Below are positions 17,600 through 26,412 of a stretch of DNA of 64,000 bases, in pieces. The stretch is from Mycolicibacterium lutetiense. GTDB taxonomy: Bacteria; Actinomycetota; Actinomycetes; Mycobacteriales; Mycobacteriaceae. The DNA is taken from positions 2,418,001 to 2,482,000 of the forward strand of contig NZ_JAGIOP010000002.1 in the NCBI RefSeq assembly GCF_017876775.1, given 5' to 3'. The first letter of the stretch is position 1. Each line of letters begins with the position of its first letter. A program made the translations under genes and the position numbers. The notes below the pieces were generated by a model. The model did not search any database. It was given only the letters and a program-made list of their open reading frames with translations, and was not told the DNA's origin.

Positions 17600-18955
17600 C
17601 TACTCAGACTTATCGAGATCTGTTGTCATAAAGGGCAATTCGCTGGCCGCCACAGCTTCGACGGCCTGCGGATCGAGTTCGAACAGCTCCCGCAAAGCCT
17701 CTGCGTAGCTGTCCCCGCCAGGTGCACTGGCGAGTTGTTTCACCCGCACCGTGGGTGCGTGCAAAAGTTTGTCGACGACGCGGCGGACCGTCTTGGCCAC
17801 CTCGTCGCGGTACGCCGACTCCAGTTCTGGCAGTCGGTTGTCCAGGCGCAGCAGCTCGGCCTCCACCACGTCGGCGGCGCGTTGCCGCAGCGCGGTGACG
17901 GTCGGGGTGACCTCGGCCATCCGCTGGCCCGCCAGGTAGTTGGCAACCTCGGTGGCGACGATCGTGCGGGCCGCATCGGCATCGGTGGCCGCCGCCCGCG
18001 CCGACGGCTCCCGCTGGATCCGGTCCATGTCGACGACCCAGACACCGGGCAACCCGGACACCGCCGGATCCACGTCACGGGGCATACCGAGGTCACAGAT
18101 GACGAGCTGACGCTCACCGACGGCCGCGTTGCGCTGCGCCAGTGCATGGTGCACGTCGGCCAGGGAGACCACCGGCCGTACCGCCCCGGTGCTGCTGACG
18201 ACGACATCGGAATCGGCCAACGCTTCGGAGAGATTGTCCAGGGAAAAGGCCTGCGCCTGCACGCCCTGCTCGGCGAGGTTCGCTGCGAGGCGCTCGGCGC
18301 GTGGCAGCGATCGATTCACCACGTGGACCCGTTCGATTCCGGCTCGCACCAGGTGCGCTCCGGCAAGCGCGCCCATCGAGCCCGCGCCGATCACGGCTGC
18401 GGTCTGCCCGACGAGCCCGCCGTTGAGTTTGGTTTCGGCCATCCCGAGGGCCACCGAGACCACCGACGCACCTGCGGCGTCGATCCCGGTCTCCGAATGC
18501 ACCCGCTTACCGACGTTGAGGGCCCGCTGGGCCAGCTCGTGCAGGGTGCGCCCGACGGTCTGGTGTTCCTCGGCCGTCGCATAGGCGCGACGCACCTGGC
18601 CCAGCACCTGGGCTTCACCGATGACGGCCGAGTCCAGACCGCTGGTCACCGCGAACAGATGCTCGACAGCGGCTTCGGCGTAGCGCACATAGGCGTATTT
18701 GGTGAGATCGTTCAGCGACATACCGGAATGGTCGGAAAGCACCTGCCCGATGATCGACAGGCCGCCGTGGAAGGCCTCGACCACGGCGTACACCTCGACG
18801 CGGTTGCAGGTGGACAGGACCATGGCCTCGGTGACCAACGAGGATCGAAGGACCTCGTCGATGATCTTGGCCTGATCCGACTCGTCAGTGCTCAACTGCT
18901 CGAGAACAGACACCGGCGCGCTGCGGTGCGAAACCCCGAATAGCAGCACACTCAC
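17600..18955 (-). CDS. hemA: Glutamyl-tRNA reductase
   Basis: A 451-residue enzyme catalysing the first committed step of C5-pathway tetrapyrrole synthesis, reducing glutamyl-tRNA to glutamate-1-semialdehyde. The catalytic cysteine is Cys50 in [10 protein letters not shown]. The NADPH-binding domain shows [12 protein letters not shown], and the C-terminal dimerisation helices are present ([16 protein letters not shown]). Start is a GTG. The gene lies 52 bp after a glutaredoxin-like gene and leads the hem cluster. No Rex-type redox regulator gene, common at this site in other actinobacteria, is seen. Confidence 0.97.
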   Translation of the reverse strand: MSVLLFGVSHRSAPVSVLEQLSTDESDQAKIIDEVLRSSLVTEAMVLSTCNRVEVYAVVEAFHGGLSIIGQVLSDHSGMSLNDLTKYAYVRYAEAAVEHLFAVTSGLDSAVIGEAQVLGQVRRAYATAEEHQTVGRTLHELAQRALNVGKRVHSETGIDAAGASVVSVALGMAETKLNGGLVGQTAAVIGAGSMGALAGAHLVRAGIERVHVVNRSLPRAERLAANLAEQGVQAQAFSLDNLSEALADSDVVVSSTGAVRPVVSLADVHHALAQRNAAVGERQLVICDLGMPRDVDPAVSGLPGVWVVDMDRIQREPSARAAATDADAARTIVATEVANYLAGQRMAEVTPTVTALRQRAADVVEAELLRLDNRLPELESAYRDEVAKTVRRVVDKLLHAPTVRVKQLASAPGGDSYAEALRELFELDPQAVEAVAASELPFMTTDLDKSE

Positions 18956-19007
18956 GGCGTCATCACCACGTCACCAAGGTAATCGTTTACGGCCCGCCCA
19001 CCAAATT

Positions 19008-19292
19008 TCATCGTGGTGCTATGTCGGTCCGAAGCCCCTGCTCGTCGACTTCCCAGTAGCTGTGCTGGGTCCCGTTCAGCAAAACCACCGGCAGCAGATC
19101 GCCGAACCGGGCCCGAGGCTCCGGGTCGCCCGCGGCGGCAGCCTCATCTACATCGGTGGTCACCAGGTCGAAGTCCAACTCGTCACGCAACACGGCCAGC
19201 TGCTGCGCGGCCCGCTCACACATGCTGCAGCCGGCCCTGGTCAGCAACGTCACAGTAGTTCGGCCGCCCGTTCCCGCCTGCTCGCGCTCCAC
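19008..19292 (-). CDS. Glutaredoxin-like thioredoxin-fold protein
   Basis: A 94-residue protein with the redox motif CSMC in LLTRAGCSMCERA near residue 22, followed by the beta-alpha-beta order of the glutaredoxin-like DUF836 family and a LPVVLLNG segment carrying the usual cis-Pro. It corresponds in position to M. tuberculosis Rv0508, upstream of hemA. The GTG start at 19292 is 38 bp from the divergent HAD phosphatase start. Likely a thiol-disulphide oxidoreductase; partner unknown. Confidence 0.85.
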   Translation of the reverse strand: MEREQAGTGGRTTVTLLTRAGCSMCERAAQQLAVLRDELDFDLVTTDVDEAAAAGDPEPRARFGDLLPVVLLNGTQHSYWEVDEQGLRTDIAPR

Positions 19293-19330
19293 ACCGCCAG
19301 TATCCCGGCCGCGTGACTTAGGGTGAAAAC

Positions 19331-20224
19331 GTGCCCGAATCCGGTAGTGCCGATGCGCTCGAACAGGAGCTTGCCGCCGAGGCCAGCGCCGAACTCGCTG
19401 TCACCGAGCTCGAGCCCGACACCGACGACGCCGCCACGCCGGCGCCGCCGCCCGATCTGACCGCCGCGGCGTTCTTCGACGTCGACAACACCCTGGTCCA
19501 CGGATCGTCACTGGTGCACTTCGCCCGCGGTCTGGCGGCGCGCAAGTACTTCACCTACCGCGACATCCTCGGCATCGGGTTCGCGCAGGCCAAGTTCCAG
19601 TTCACCGGCAAGGAGAACAGCGACGACGTCGCCGAGGGCAAGCAGAAGGCCCTGGCGTTCATCGAGGGCCGGTCCACCGCCGAACTGGTGGCGCTGGGCG
19701 AGGAGATCTACGACGAGATCATTGCCGACAAGATCTGGCCGGGAACCCGGGCGCTGGCCCAGATGCACCTGGACGCCGGCCAGCAGGTGTGGCTCGTCAC
19801 CGCGACCCCCTACGAGCTGGCCGCCACCATCGCCAAGCGCCTGGGGTTGACCGGCGCCCTGGGGACGGTCGCCGAGTCGGTCGACGGGGTGTTCACCGGC
19901 CGGCTGGTCGGCGACATCCTGCACGGCACCGGAAAGGCCCACGCGGTGCGGTCCCTGGCCATCCGCGAAGGTCTGAACCTGCGCCGGTGCACCGCCTATT
20001 CGGACAGCTTCAACGACGTACCGATCCTGTCGCTGGTCGGTACCGCGGTGGCGATCAACCCCGACGCCGCGCTGCGCGACGTGGCCAGGGAGCGCGGCTG
20101 GGAGATCCGCGACTTCCGCACTGCACGCAAGGCCGCGCGCATCGGTGTGCCCTCGGCACTGGCGCTCGGTGCGCTGGGCGGCGCTCTGGCCGCTGCCGCC
20201 TCACGCCGTCACGACATTCGCTGA
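19331..20224 (+). CDS. HAD-IB family phosphatase, SerB-like
   Basis: A 297-residue protein. HAD motif I is [13 protein letters not shown] (nucleophile Asp in FDVDNT), motif II is the VTATP strand, the lysine is in GTGKAHAV, and the acidic motif is SDSFNDVP. An acidic, low-complexity tail of about 45 residues precedes the domain, and a hydrophobic Ala/Gly-rich segment near the C-terminus may anchor it to the membrane. It matches the position of M. tuberculosis serB1 (Rv0505c). The substrate may not be phosphoserine; the HAD-IB group also includes lipid-phosphate phosphatases. Confidence 0.85.
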   Translation: MPESGSADALEQELAAEASAELAVTELEPDTDDAATPAPPPDLTAAAFFDVDNTLVHGSSLVHFARGLAARKYFTYRDILGIGFAQAKFQFTGKENSDDVAEGKQKALAFIEGRSTAELVALGEEIYDEIIADKIWPGTRALAQMHLDAGQQVWLVTATPYELAATIAKRLGLTGALGTVAESVDGVFTGRLVGDILHGTGKAHAVRSLAIREGLNLRRCTAYSDSFNDVPILSLVGTAVAINPDAALRDVARERGWEIRDFRTARKAARIGVPSALALGALGGALAAAASRRHDIR

Positions 20225-20233
20225 GGTAACAGG

Positions 20234-20283
20234 CCGCGTTATAAGCTTCCGCGGCGGACCGCGTTATAGGGTTCCGCGGCGGG
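20234..20283. repeat. Two-copy 25-bp tandem repeat
   Basis: Two adjacent 25-bp units (20234-20258 and 20259-20283) share CCGCGTTATA, then differ at three positions, then share TTCCGCGGCGG. A third partial copy (CCGCG) follows. The repeat fills much of the 130-bp gap between the HAD phosphatase and the FAS1-like dehydratase genes on the same strand. Each unit contains CCGCGG and a TTATA core. Possible roles are a duplicated protein-binding site or a slipped-strand expansion. Confidence 0.75.
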
Positions 20284-20354
20284 CCGCGCCAGCGGCCTGG
20301 TAGTCAGGCACGTTTGTGCGCACCGCGCACCGCATACCGAACAGCGCAGGGAAT

Positions 20355-20882
20355 ATGAGCATCGCCGCAAACATCATCGGAACCCACTACCGGTACCCCG
20401 ACTACTTCGAGGTCGGCCGGGAGAAGGTCCGTGAGTTCGCCCGCGCGGTCAAGGACGACCATCCCGCGCTCTACGACGTCGAAGCGGCCAATGAATTCGG
20501 GCACGACTCGGTGGTGGCGCCGGTGACGTTCCTCGCGGTGGCCGGCCGACGGGTTCAGCTCGAGCTGTTCGACAAGTTCGACATTCCGATCAACCTGGAG
20601 CGCGTGCTGCACCGCGATCAGAAGCTGATCTTCCATCGGCCGATCAAGGTCGGCGATCGGTTGTGGTTCGACTCGTACCTCGACTCGGTCATCGAGTCGC
20701 ACGGCACCGTGATCGCCGAAGTCCGGGCCGAAGTCACCGACGACGACGGCAACCCGGTTGCCACGAGCATCGTCACCATGCTCGGCGAGGCGGCCATCGA
20801 CGAGGCCGACGAGATCAGTTCACAGATCGCCGCGGCGCGCGACGCCGCGATCGCCAAGATGGTTGCTGGGCAAAAGAGCTAG
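20355..20882 (+). CDS. FAS1-like (R)-hydroxyacyl dehydratase, HadA/UPF0336 type
   Basis: A 175-residue single hot-dog protein of the MaoC-like N-terminal dehydratase group. The family opening reads [26 protein letters not shown], with [10 protein letters not shown] and the [19 protein letters not shown] region. M. tuberculosis has a counterpart at this site (Rv0504c), related to the FAS-II HadA and HadC subunits. In HadAB/BC the catalytic residues lie in the HadB partner, so this subunit may act with another protein; none is adjacent. ATG at 20355 follows CGCAGGGA. Exact role unknown. Confidence 0.85.
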   Translation: MSIAANIIGTHYRYPDYFEVGREKVREFARAVKDDHPALYDVEAANEFGHDSVVAPVTFLAVAGRRVQLELFDKFDIPINLERVLHRDQKLIFHRPIKVGDRLWFDSYLDSVIESHGTVIAEVRAEVTDDDGNPVATSIVTMLGEAAIDEADEISSQIAAARDAAIAKMVAGQKS

Positions 20883-20899
20883 ATTCTCCTGCGAGAAGG

Positions 20900-21964
20900 T
20901 CAGCCGAAGAACATGTTTCGACGACCTGCCAGCAGCTGGTACAGCGTGTGCTGGATGGTCTCGCGGACCTGATCGGTCAGCTCGAAGGTGATCATCGGAT
21001 CGTCGGCGGCGCTCTCGTCGTAGTCCGTCGTCTCGATCGGCTCACCGAACTGGATGTGCCACTTCGACGGCAACGGCACCAGGCCGAGCGGGCCGGCCAG
21101 CGGGAACAGCGGCGTCACCGGGAAGTACGGCAGACCGAGCAGTCGGGCCAGCAGCTTCACGTCGGCCATCATCGGGTAGATCTCCTCCGAGCCCACGATC
21201 GAGCACGGCACGATCGGCGCCTGGGCCCGCAGAGCTGCGGAAACGAAGCCGCCGCGGCCGAATCGCTGCAGCTTGTAGCGATCTTTGAAGTTCTTGCCCA
21301 GCCCCTTGAAGCCCTCCGGGAACACCGCGGTGAGCTCACCGTTGGCCAGCAGTCGGTGCGCGTCGGTGGCGCAGGCGACGGTGTGCCCGGCCTTCCGGGC
21401 GGCCTGCCCGACCATCGGCAGATCGAAGACGAGATCGGCGGCCAGCAGCCGTAGATCCCGGTGCGCGGGGTGGTGATCGTGAACGGCCACCTGGGTCATC
21501 AGCCCGTCGAACGGCAGGACCCCGGCGTGGTTGGCCACGACAAGTGCCGCACCGCTCTCGGGGAGGTTCTCGATACCGGACACCTCAACCCTGAACCAGG
21601 ACCGGAAAAGCGTTCTCAGCAAAGGCAGAAAGATTGCGTTGGTGATGTGCGGGTCGAACCCGAACTCGTCCACCGAGTACTCACCGGTCATCCGGGTGCG
21701 GACGAATTCCGAGACCGCCGCGATGCCCTTGGCGAGTTCGCTGGGGCCGTCGTCGGCTCCCGGCTGACTCGAGGCGGCGCTGCGCGCCTGATCGATCTCA
21801 CGTACCACCGCGGCGATCTGCTCGGCCGAGGCACGGCTTCCCGGATCGGCCAGGACGGAAGGATGTCGGCGGGCGCTGTCAGACCGAGCGGCTGCACGGC
21901 GTGCCGCGGAACGATTCGAGTTCCCATGCAGCGGAATGACTTTCGCTTTTGATTCACCCGCCAC
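20900..21964 (-). CDS. 1-acyl-sn-glycerol-3-phosphate acyltransferase-like (PlsC)
   Basis: About 354 residues. The acyltransferase block I is seen as NHAGVLPFD (the NHx4D motif), and block III as VFPEGFKG. A low-complexity, Ala/Ser-rich, probably disordered region of about 110 residues precedes the enzyme domain. The frame stays open far upstream; GTG at 21964 is preferred because GAGAAGG sits just before it and the length then matches M. tuberculosis Rv0502 (358). It lies just downstream of an epimerase-like gene. Likely role: acyl transfer to a lysophospholipid or related lipid at the inner membrane face. Confidence 0.87.
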   Translation of the reverse strand: MAGESKAKVIPLHGNSNRSAARRAAARSDSARRHPSVLADPGSRASAEQIAAVVREIDQARSAASSQPGADDGPSELAKGIAAVSEFVRTRMTGEYSVDEFGFDPHITNAIFLPLLRTLFRSWFRVEVSGIENLPESGAALVVANHAGVLPFDGLMTQVAVHDHHPAHRDLRLLAADLVFDLPMVGQAARKAGHTVACATDAHRLLANGELTAVFPEGFKGLGKNFKDRYKLQRFGRGGFVSAALRAQAPIVPCSIVGSEEIYPMMADVKLLARLLGLPYFPVTPLFPLAGPLGLVPLPSKWHIQFGEPIETTDYDESAADDPMITFELTDQVRETIQHTLYQLLAGRRNMFFG

Positions 21965-21999
21965 GTCGGTACCTTCTCCCACCCCGGATAGAGCCACTT

Positions 22000-23133
22000 C
22001 TAATGTCCCAAACGCTGCGCCATCCCCACGGCGCGACTCTCCATTGAGCGTACCCATCGCGGATCGAGTATCGGCGTCAATCCACGACCACGGACGTAGT
22101 CGTCGAATGCCTCGGCGGTCGTCCACTTGGGACTGTAACCCAGATCCCTGTGCATTCGCGTGGTGTCCATCACCCGGCCGTAGCTCAGATAGCTCATCTG
22201 ATCTCGGTCGAGTTCGGCGGAACGCGTTGCGCGACTGAGCGAATTGATCGCCGACAACGCCCCACTCGGCACCGGCAACCGGACCCGTCCCGAGCGCCGG
22301 ATCGCTTGGCTCATCATGATGATGCCCGAGGCGCCGACGTTGAACGTGCCGGCCTTGCCCGCCACCGTCGCACGTTCCAGGGCACCGAGGGCGTCCTGTT
22401 CGTGCAGCAGTTGCAACCGTGCGTCGTGGCCGATGACCGACGGAACCACTGGCCCGGCCAGATACCGCGAGAGGACGGTGTCCATCGCGGGCCCGATCAT
22501 GTTGGCCAGCCGAAGGATCGTCAGATCGATGTCGGGGCGACGCCGGGCCAGGCCGCGGGCGTAGCCCTCGATGTCCATGCTGTCGCGGGCGAACCCGTCA
22601 CCCGGCGGACGGCGAGCACTGCTCTCCTCGCTGAACATCACCGGATCACGCGAGCTCGCGCCGTACACCTCGGAGGTGGACTTGAGCACGACCCGCCGTA
22701 CCGATGGTGTCTTCTGGCAGGCCGCGAACAGCTGGATCGCGCCCATCACGTTGAGTTCCTTCAACGTGGCCCGGCCTCCGGACGCGGGAGAGTAGGACGC
22801 CGCCGCGGCATGCACGACGGTGTCCACGTTCCCGTTTCGGATCACCTTGGTGATGAACGGATTGCGGATGTCGGCGCGGACGAACTCCGCCCGCCCCATC
22901 CGACGCATCAGGTCCTTGCTCGGCACCACCGCATCAACCGCGATGACGTGCTCGATCAACGGGTTCTGCGCCAGCCTGGCGGTTAGATAACCACCGAGGA
23001 ACCGGCACGCACCCGTGACCAGAACTACTTTCGGAGCGGGCGACGCATCTGCGGACTGTCCCGCACCGGAAGTATCCGAACCAGATCCGGGGACTCCCGT
23101 CGGGCGTCCCCCTGACCGACCTTCAGAATCCAT
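22000..23133 (-). CDS. NAD-dependent epimerase/dehydratase-like protein (extended SDR)
   Basis: A 377-residue protein. After a Ser/Gly-rich 30-residue tail comes the Rossmann motif VLVTGACRFLGGYL, in which Arg replaces the usual middle Gly, then a DAVVPSK strand end, VVHAAAAS, and LKSTSEVYG with the Ser/Thr. The usual YxxxK reads YARGL, with no lysine, so catalysis may be lost or altered. It corresponds to M. tuberculosis Rv0501 (annotated galE2). It precedes the acyltransferase gene on the same strand. May bind a nucleotide-sugar or lipid; not a proven epimerase. Confidence 0.85.
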   Translation of the reverse strand: MDSEGRSGGRPTGVPGSGSDTSGAGQSADASPAPKVVLVTGACRFLGGYLTARLAQNPLIEHVIAVDAVVPSKDLMRRMGRAEFVRADIRNPFITKVIRNGNVDTVVHAAAASYSPASGGRATLKELNVMGAIQLFAACQKTPSVRRVVLKSTSEVYGASSRDPVMFSEESSARRPPGDGFARDSMDIEGYARGLARRRPDIDLTILRLANMIGPAMDTVLSRYLAGPVVPSVIGHDARLQLLHEQDALGALERATVAGKAGTFNVGASGIIMMSQAIRRSGRVRLPVPSGALSAINSLSRATRSAELDRDQMSYLSYGRVMDTTRMHRDLGYSPKWTTAEAFDDYVRGRGLTPILDPRWVRSMESRAVGMAQRLGH

Positions 23134-23162
23134 CGGCTCAGCCTAGCGGCTGCAGCAGTTGG

Positions 23163-23264
23163 CTACTTGCCGAGTTTTCTACGCTGCACCCGGGTACGGC
23201 GAAGCAGCTTGCGGTGCTTCTTCTTCGACATACGCTTACGCCGCTTCTTGATGACTGAGCCCAT
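23163..23264 (-). CDS. 30S ribosomal protein bS22 (33 residues)
   Basis: The minus strand encodes a 33-residue, extremely basic peptide starting [17 protein letters not shown] and ending RRKLGK. This matches the small mycobacterial ribosomal protein bS22 (AURKAIP1/COX24-type), seen in mycobacterial 70S structures and annotated in M. tuberculosis as Rv0500B. It is expected on the small subunit, packed against 16S rRNA near the decoding centre. It stands alone between the epimerase gene and a small HTH gene. Confidence 0.93.
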
Positions 23265-23397
23265 AAACCCTGGTGTCTCCGCTACTACTGACGCTGATGG
23301 TTGACCTGGCTACTTTACCCGGGCCAGTCACCGAAACGGAAAACGCCAGCCTGCTCTAGGCGCTCAGCCGATACGGCCGCGCTGTCGACCCGGGATG

Positions 23398-23625
23398 TCA
23401 GCCGGCGTCGAAGTACGAAGACTCCAGCAGATCGTGGACTGCCTTGGCGTGGACCCGGAACGATCGGCCCACCCGAACCGCAGGCAGTTCTCCGTTGTGC
23501 ACCAACCGGTACACCGTCATCTTCGAGACCCTCATCAAGCTCGCCACCTCGGCGACCGTCAGAAATTGAGCTCGAGGCTGACTGTCGCCAGCATCCCGCG
23601 CCGATGGCCCGTTCATAGACGTCAT
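23398..23625 (-). CDS. Small helix-turn-helix (excisionase-type) DNA-binding protein
   Basis: A 75-residue protein that is almost only a winged-HTH of the MerR/excisionase type: FLTVAEVASLMRVSKMTVYRLVHNGELPAVRVGRSFRVH. M. tuberculosis has the same gene at this site (Rv0500A), between proC and the ribosomal protein gene, so it is a chromosomal core gene rather than a phage excisionase. Start could be 23625 or an internal ATG 9 bp later. Target unknown. Confidence 0.87.
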   Translation of the reverse strand: MTSMNGPSARDAGDSQPRAQFLTVAEVASLMRVSKMTVYRLVHNGELPAVRVGRSFRVHAKAVHDLLESSYFDAG

Positions 23626-23763
23626 CGCAACCCAATCAATCAGGCACGGGCAGTTCCAGCGGCTTCCCCACCGCTGGCACCGACCCGCGCATACAAAGGG
23701 AGAATAGCGTGGCGGGTGGGGTTACTGCGACGGGTGTGGGCTAATAAGTTTGAATTAATCTAA

Positions 23764-24624
23764 TTACTCAGATGTAATTCCGAGCTGCTCAGAGCGCGTT
23801 TTCGCGGCCAGAACGGCACTGGACACCGCACCCCGCAGACCCCCACGCTCCAGTTCCCGCAGACCAGCGGCGGTAGTGCCGGCCGGCGAGGTCACCATCG
23901 CCCGCAATCGGGCCGGTGTGGTGTCCAGCGCGGCACCCCCGTCGGCGTTTACCTCATCGAGACGTTCCAGCAGCATTGCGGCCGAGCCTGCCATCGTCTG
24001 GATCACCAGATCGGTGGATACCGCACGCGACAGACCCGATTCCACGCCCGCGTCGACCAGTGCCTCGACCATCAGGAAGAAGTACGCCGGCCCCGACCCG
24101 GAAACTGCCGTCACCGCGTCCAGCTGCGACTCGTTCACGGTGAGTACGCCGCCGACCGCATCGAAGATCGACGAGACCTCCTTGAGCTGCTCGGCAGTCG
24201 CGAACCGGCCCGCCGCCAGCGCGCTCACCCCGCCGCCGACCACGATCGGGGAGTTGGGCATGACGCGGATGACCGGAGACCCGGCCGGCAGCTTGTTCTC
24301 GTAGTACGACGTGCTGACGCCGGCGGCGATGCTGACGAACACCTGCTCGGCGGCGTCGGAATCGGCGCGCGCTGCCGCGTCGGCGATCTCGCCGATCGCA
24401 TTCGCGACGTCGGTCGGCTTGACCGCGATCACCACGTAGGCGGCGTTTTCGGCGGCATCGGCCACCGAGGTCACCAGCACCGAGTACTTCTCCGACAGGT
24501 ACTTGGCCCGGTCCGGGTATTTCTCCGCGACCACCAAGTCCTTGACCTGCCGGCCAGCCCTCAACAGCCCTGACAGCAGCGCCTCGCCCATGCTTCCGCC
24601 GCCGATTATCGCGATTCTCGACAT
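23764..24624 (-). CDS. proC: Pyrroline-5-carboxylate reductase
   Basis: About 286 residues; catalyses the last step of proline synthesis with NAD(P)H. The N-terminal Rossmann motif is RIAIIGGGSMGEALLSGLLRAG; VIAVKP and VIRVMPNSP follow; the C-terminal signature is AVSGSGPAYFF. ATG at 24624 places the start three residues before the first strand; an ATG at 24636 would add four residues. Single gene, with the thioesterase-like gene 29 bp upstream on the same strand. Confidence 0.95.
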   Translation of the reverse strand: MSRIAIIGGGSMGEALLSGLLRAGRQVKDLVVAEKYPDRAKYLSEKYSVLVTSVADAAENAAYVVIAVKPTDVANAIGEIADAAARADSDAAEQVFVSIAAGVSTSYYENKLPAGSPVIRVMPNSPIVVGGGVSALAAGRFATAEQLKEVSSIFDAVGGVLTVNESQLDAVTAVSGSGPAYFFLMVEALVDAGVESGLSRAVSTDLVIQTMAGSAAMLLERLDEVNADGGAALDTTPARLRAMVTSPAGTTAAGLRELERGGLRGAVSSAVLAAKTRSEQLGITSE

Positions 24625-24653
24625 GGGCGACAGCATTCCATGTCGCGGCGGCG

Positions 24654-25466
24654 TCAGCCCCTAGCGGGGACCATCGCCAACTGCCGCGTCTGCACGATGA
24701 TCCGGCCCTCGCAGTCGACGACGATGTGGTCCTCGTCGAACCAGTCCTGGCCGATCTGCACCGAGGTGCACATCACCCGGAGCCAGCCGTCGGCCGGCAA
24801 TGCCCGCAGATAGGCCGTCAGCTGGACCGTGGGCGCCCAACCGGTGCGTTCCACAGCGAATGTCACCGGAGCCGACACGTCGCCGCACAGAAGCGCGAAC
24901 AGCACATCGGGAGCGACCCCCTTCGGACGCACCCAGTACTCGAACACCGGTGGTCCGCCGTCGGTCCGCGGCCCCATGGTGTGCAGCGCCGGCCGGATGT
25001 CACAACCATGCGCCAGGTGCACGACATGCTCCATCGGATGACCTGGGCCGATCGCCTCCAGCCCGGGCGGCGGTTCAGGCGTCATCAGCGGCACCACCGG
25101 GTTGAACGACAGCAGCGGGGGGACGTGATGCTCGGGTTCGCCGAGGGTGACCGACACCGTCACCGCAGTTCTCTCCCCCTGCCGCAGCTCCACGTCGACC
25201 AGACCGATCCGGCGGCCCCGCTTACGCACCGTCGTGATCACCTGCATCGGACCGGGATCGGGCGCCCACAGGAAGTTGCCCGAGACCGCCAGGGGTTGCG
25301 CGGACGTACCCAGCTCGGTGCGCGCGGCATTGGCACACAGCGCGAGCATGGCGCCGCCGTGCACCTTGGGCCCGATCGTCCAGTGCTCGTTGAGCTCGCC
25401 GTGATAGACGCCGTCGCCGGCCGGCGTCAGTGCCATGGCATCGGTGAACAGGGTGGAGCCGGTCAT
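24654..25466 (-). CDS. Thioesterase-like double hot-dog protein
   Basis: A 270-residue protein with two hot-dog halves. WTIGPKVHGGAMLALCANAA is the usual acyl-CoA thioesterase opening (substrate-binding HGG segment), with the second half from about residue 145. It matches M. tuberculosis Rv0499 by position. Likely hydrolyses or binds acyl-CoA thioesters. It lies between proC and a sugar isomerase-like gene, spaced by about 25-30 bp on each side, so all three may be one transcript. Confidence 0.8.
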   Translation of the reverse strand: MTGSTLFTDAMALTPAGDGVYHGELNEHWTIGPKVHGGAMLALCANAARTELGTSAQPLAVSGNFLWAPDPGPMQVITTVRKRGRRIGLVDVELRQGERTAVTVSVTLGEPEHHVPPLLSFNPVVPLMTPEPPPGLEAIGPGHPMEHVVHLAHGCDIRPALHTMGPRTDGGPPVFEYWVRPKGVAPDVLFALLCGDVSAPVTFAVERTGWAPTVQLTAYLRALPADGWLRVMCTSVQIGQDWFDEDHIVVDCEGRIIVQTRQLAMVPARG

Positions 25467-25491
25467 GTGCGGTCCTTTGCAGGTGGGGTGT

Positions 25492-26337
25492 TCAGCGCAG
25501 CAGGTGGGTGCGGGCGAATTGCAGCGACTCGGTCAACAGCGCCTCACGTTCGGCAGCGGTCTTGGCCGCAGACGTGGTGACCTCGAGGACGACGTGGCCG
25601 GAGAAATCACCAGCCGCCAGCATCTGGCACACCTCGACGGTGGGCTGAGTGCCCCGCCCGGGAACGAGATGCTCATCGGTGGATGCCCCCTTGCCGTCGC
25701 ACAGATGCAGGTGCACCAGGCCGTCGCCCATCCGTTGGGCCATCTCGATGGCGTCGGTGCCTGCCGTGGCGGTGTGGCTCAGATCGAGCGTGTAATGCGC
25801 GTGATCGCCGTCCAGCGGGTCGTAGGACGGCGCGAACGCGGAGATGCCGGGGCCGGGCCTGCCGCCGCGCTTACGCATCCGCTCGACGGATGTGCCGCCC
25901 GCCCCGAAAAACCGGTCGGCCCGGAACGGGAACATGTTCTCCACCGCCACCAGGACCTCGCTGTCGGCCTCCAACTGGGCGACCTGCTCGCTGAACCCCT
26001 CGGCGTAACGGCGCTGCCAGCGGAACGGCGGATGCACGACAACGGTCTGGGCGCCGAGCTGTTCGGCGGCCCGCACGCTGCGCTCGAGTTTCGAGATCGG
26101 ATTGGCCCCCCACACCCGCTGCGAGATCAACAGACAGGGGGCATGCACCGACAACACCGGCATCCCGTAGTGCGCCGACATCTTGGCGATCGTGTCGATG
26201 TCCTGGCTGACCGACTCCGCCCACACCATCAGCTCGACACCGTCGTAACCCAGGCGGGCGGCGCACTCGAACGCAGCCTCCGTCCTCAGCGGATAGACCG
26301 AGGCGGTGGACAGACCGATCTTGATTGCGGGGCGCAC
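25492..26337 (-). CDS. Xylose isomerase-like TIM-barrel protein
   Basis: A 281-residue sugar phosphate isomerase/epimerase (AP endonuclease 2) family protein. Family features: LGYDGVELMVW, VLSVHAPCLL, VVVHPPFRW, VAVENMFPF, LDLSHTATAG and HLHLCDGKG, in which His, Glu and Asp residues should bind a divalent metal. GTG at 26337 gives a length close to M. tuberculosis Rv0498 (280). A tandem repeat with a Shine-Dalgarno-like core lies just upstream. Substrate unknown. Confidence 0.83.
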   Translation of the reverse strand: MRPAIKIGLSTASVYPLRTEAAFECAARLGYDGVELMVWAESVSQDIDTIAKMSAHYGMPVLSVHAPCLLISQRVWGANPISKLERSVRAAEQLGAQTVVVHPPFRWQRRYAEGFSEQVAQLEADSEVLVAVENMFPFRADRFFGAGGTSVERMRKRGGRPGPGISAFAPSYDPLDGDHAHYTLDLSHTATAGTDAIEMAQRMGDGLVHLHLCDGKGASTDEHLVPGRGTQPTVEVCQMLAAGDFSGHVVLEVTTSAAKTAAEREALLTESLQFARTHLLR

Positions 26338-26360
26338 AACCCCAATTGTGTACTGAGGCA

Positions 26361-26408
26361 CTTTCGCTCCTCGCGTGCGCGGGGCGCTTTCGCTCCTCGC
26401 GTGCGCGG
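26361..26408. repeat. Two-copy direct repeat, 26-bp period
   Basis: The same 22 bases occur at 26361-26382 and 26387-26408, filling the gap between the membrane protein gene (stop 26413) and the isomerase-like gene (start 26337). Read on the minus (coding) strand, each copy contains CGAGGAGCGAAAG, a Shine-Dalgarno-like core. They are too far from the GTG (over 20 bp) to be the main ribosome site. Possibly a regulatory repeat or a product of slippage. Confidence 0.75.
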
Positions 26409-26412
26409 CAGC

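Noticed and set aside
20234-20283. CRISPR array
   Set aside because: Copies are directly adjacent with no spacers and no cas genes.
23398-23625. Excisionase-like gene as evidence of a prophage
   Set aside because: No integrase, attachment site or phage gene nearby, and the gene sits at a conserved chromosomal place beside proC.
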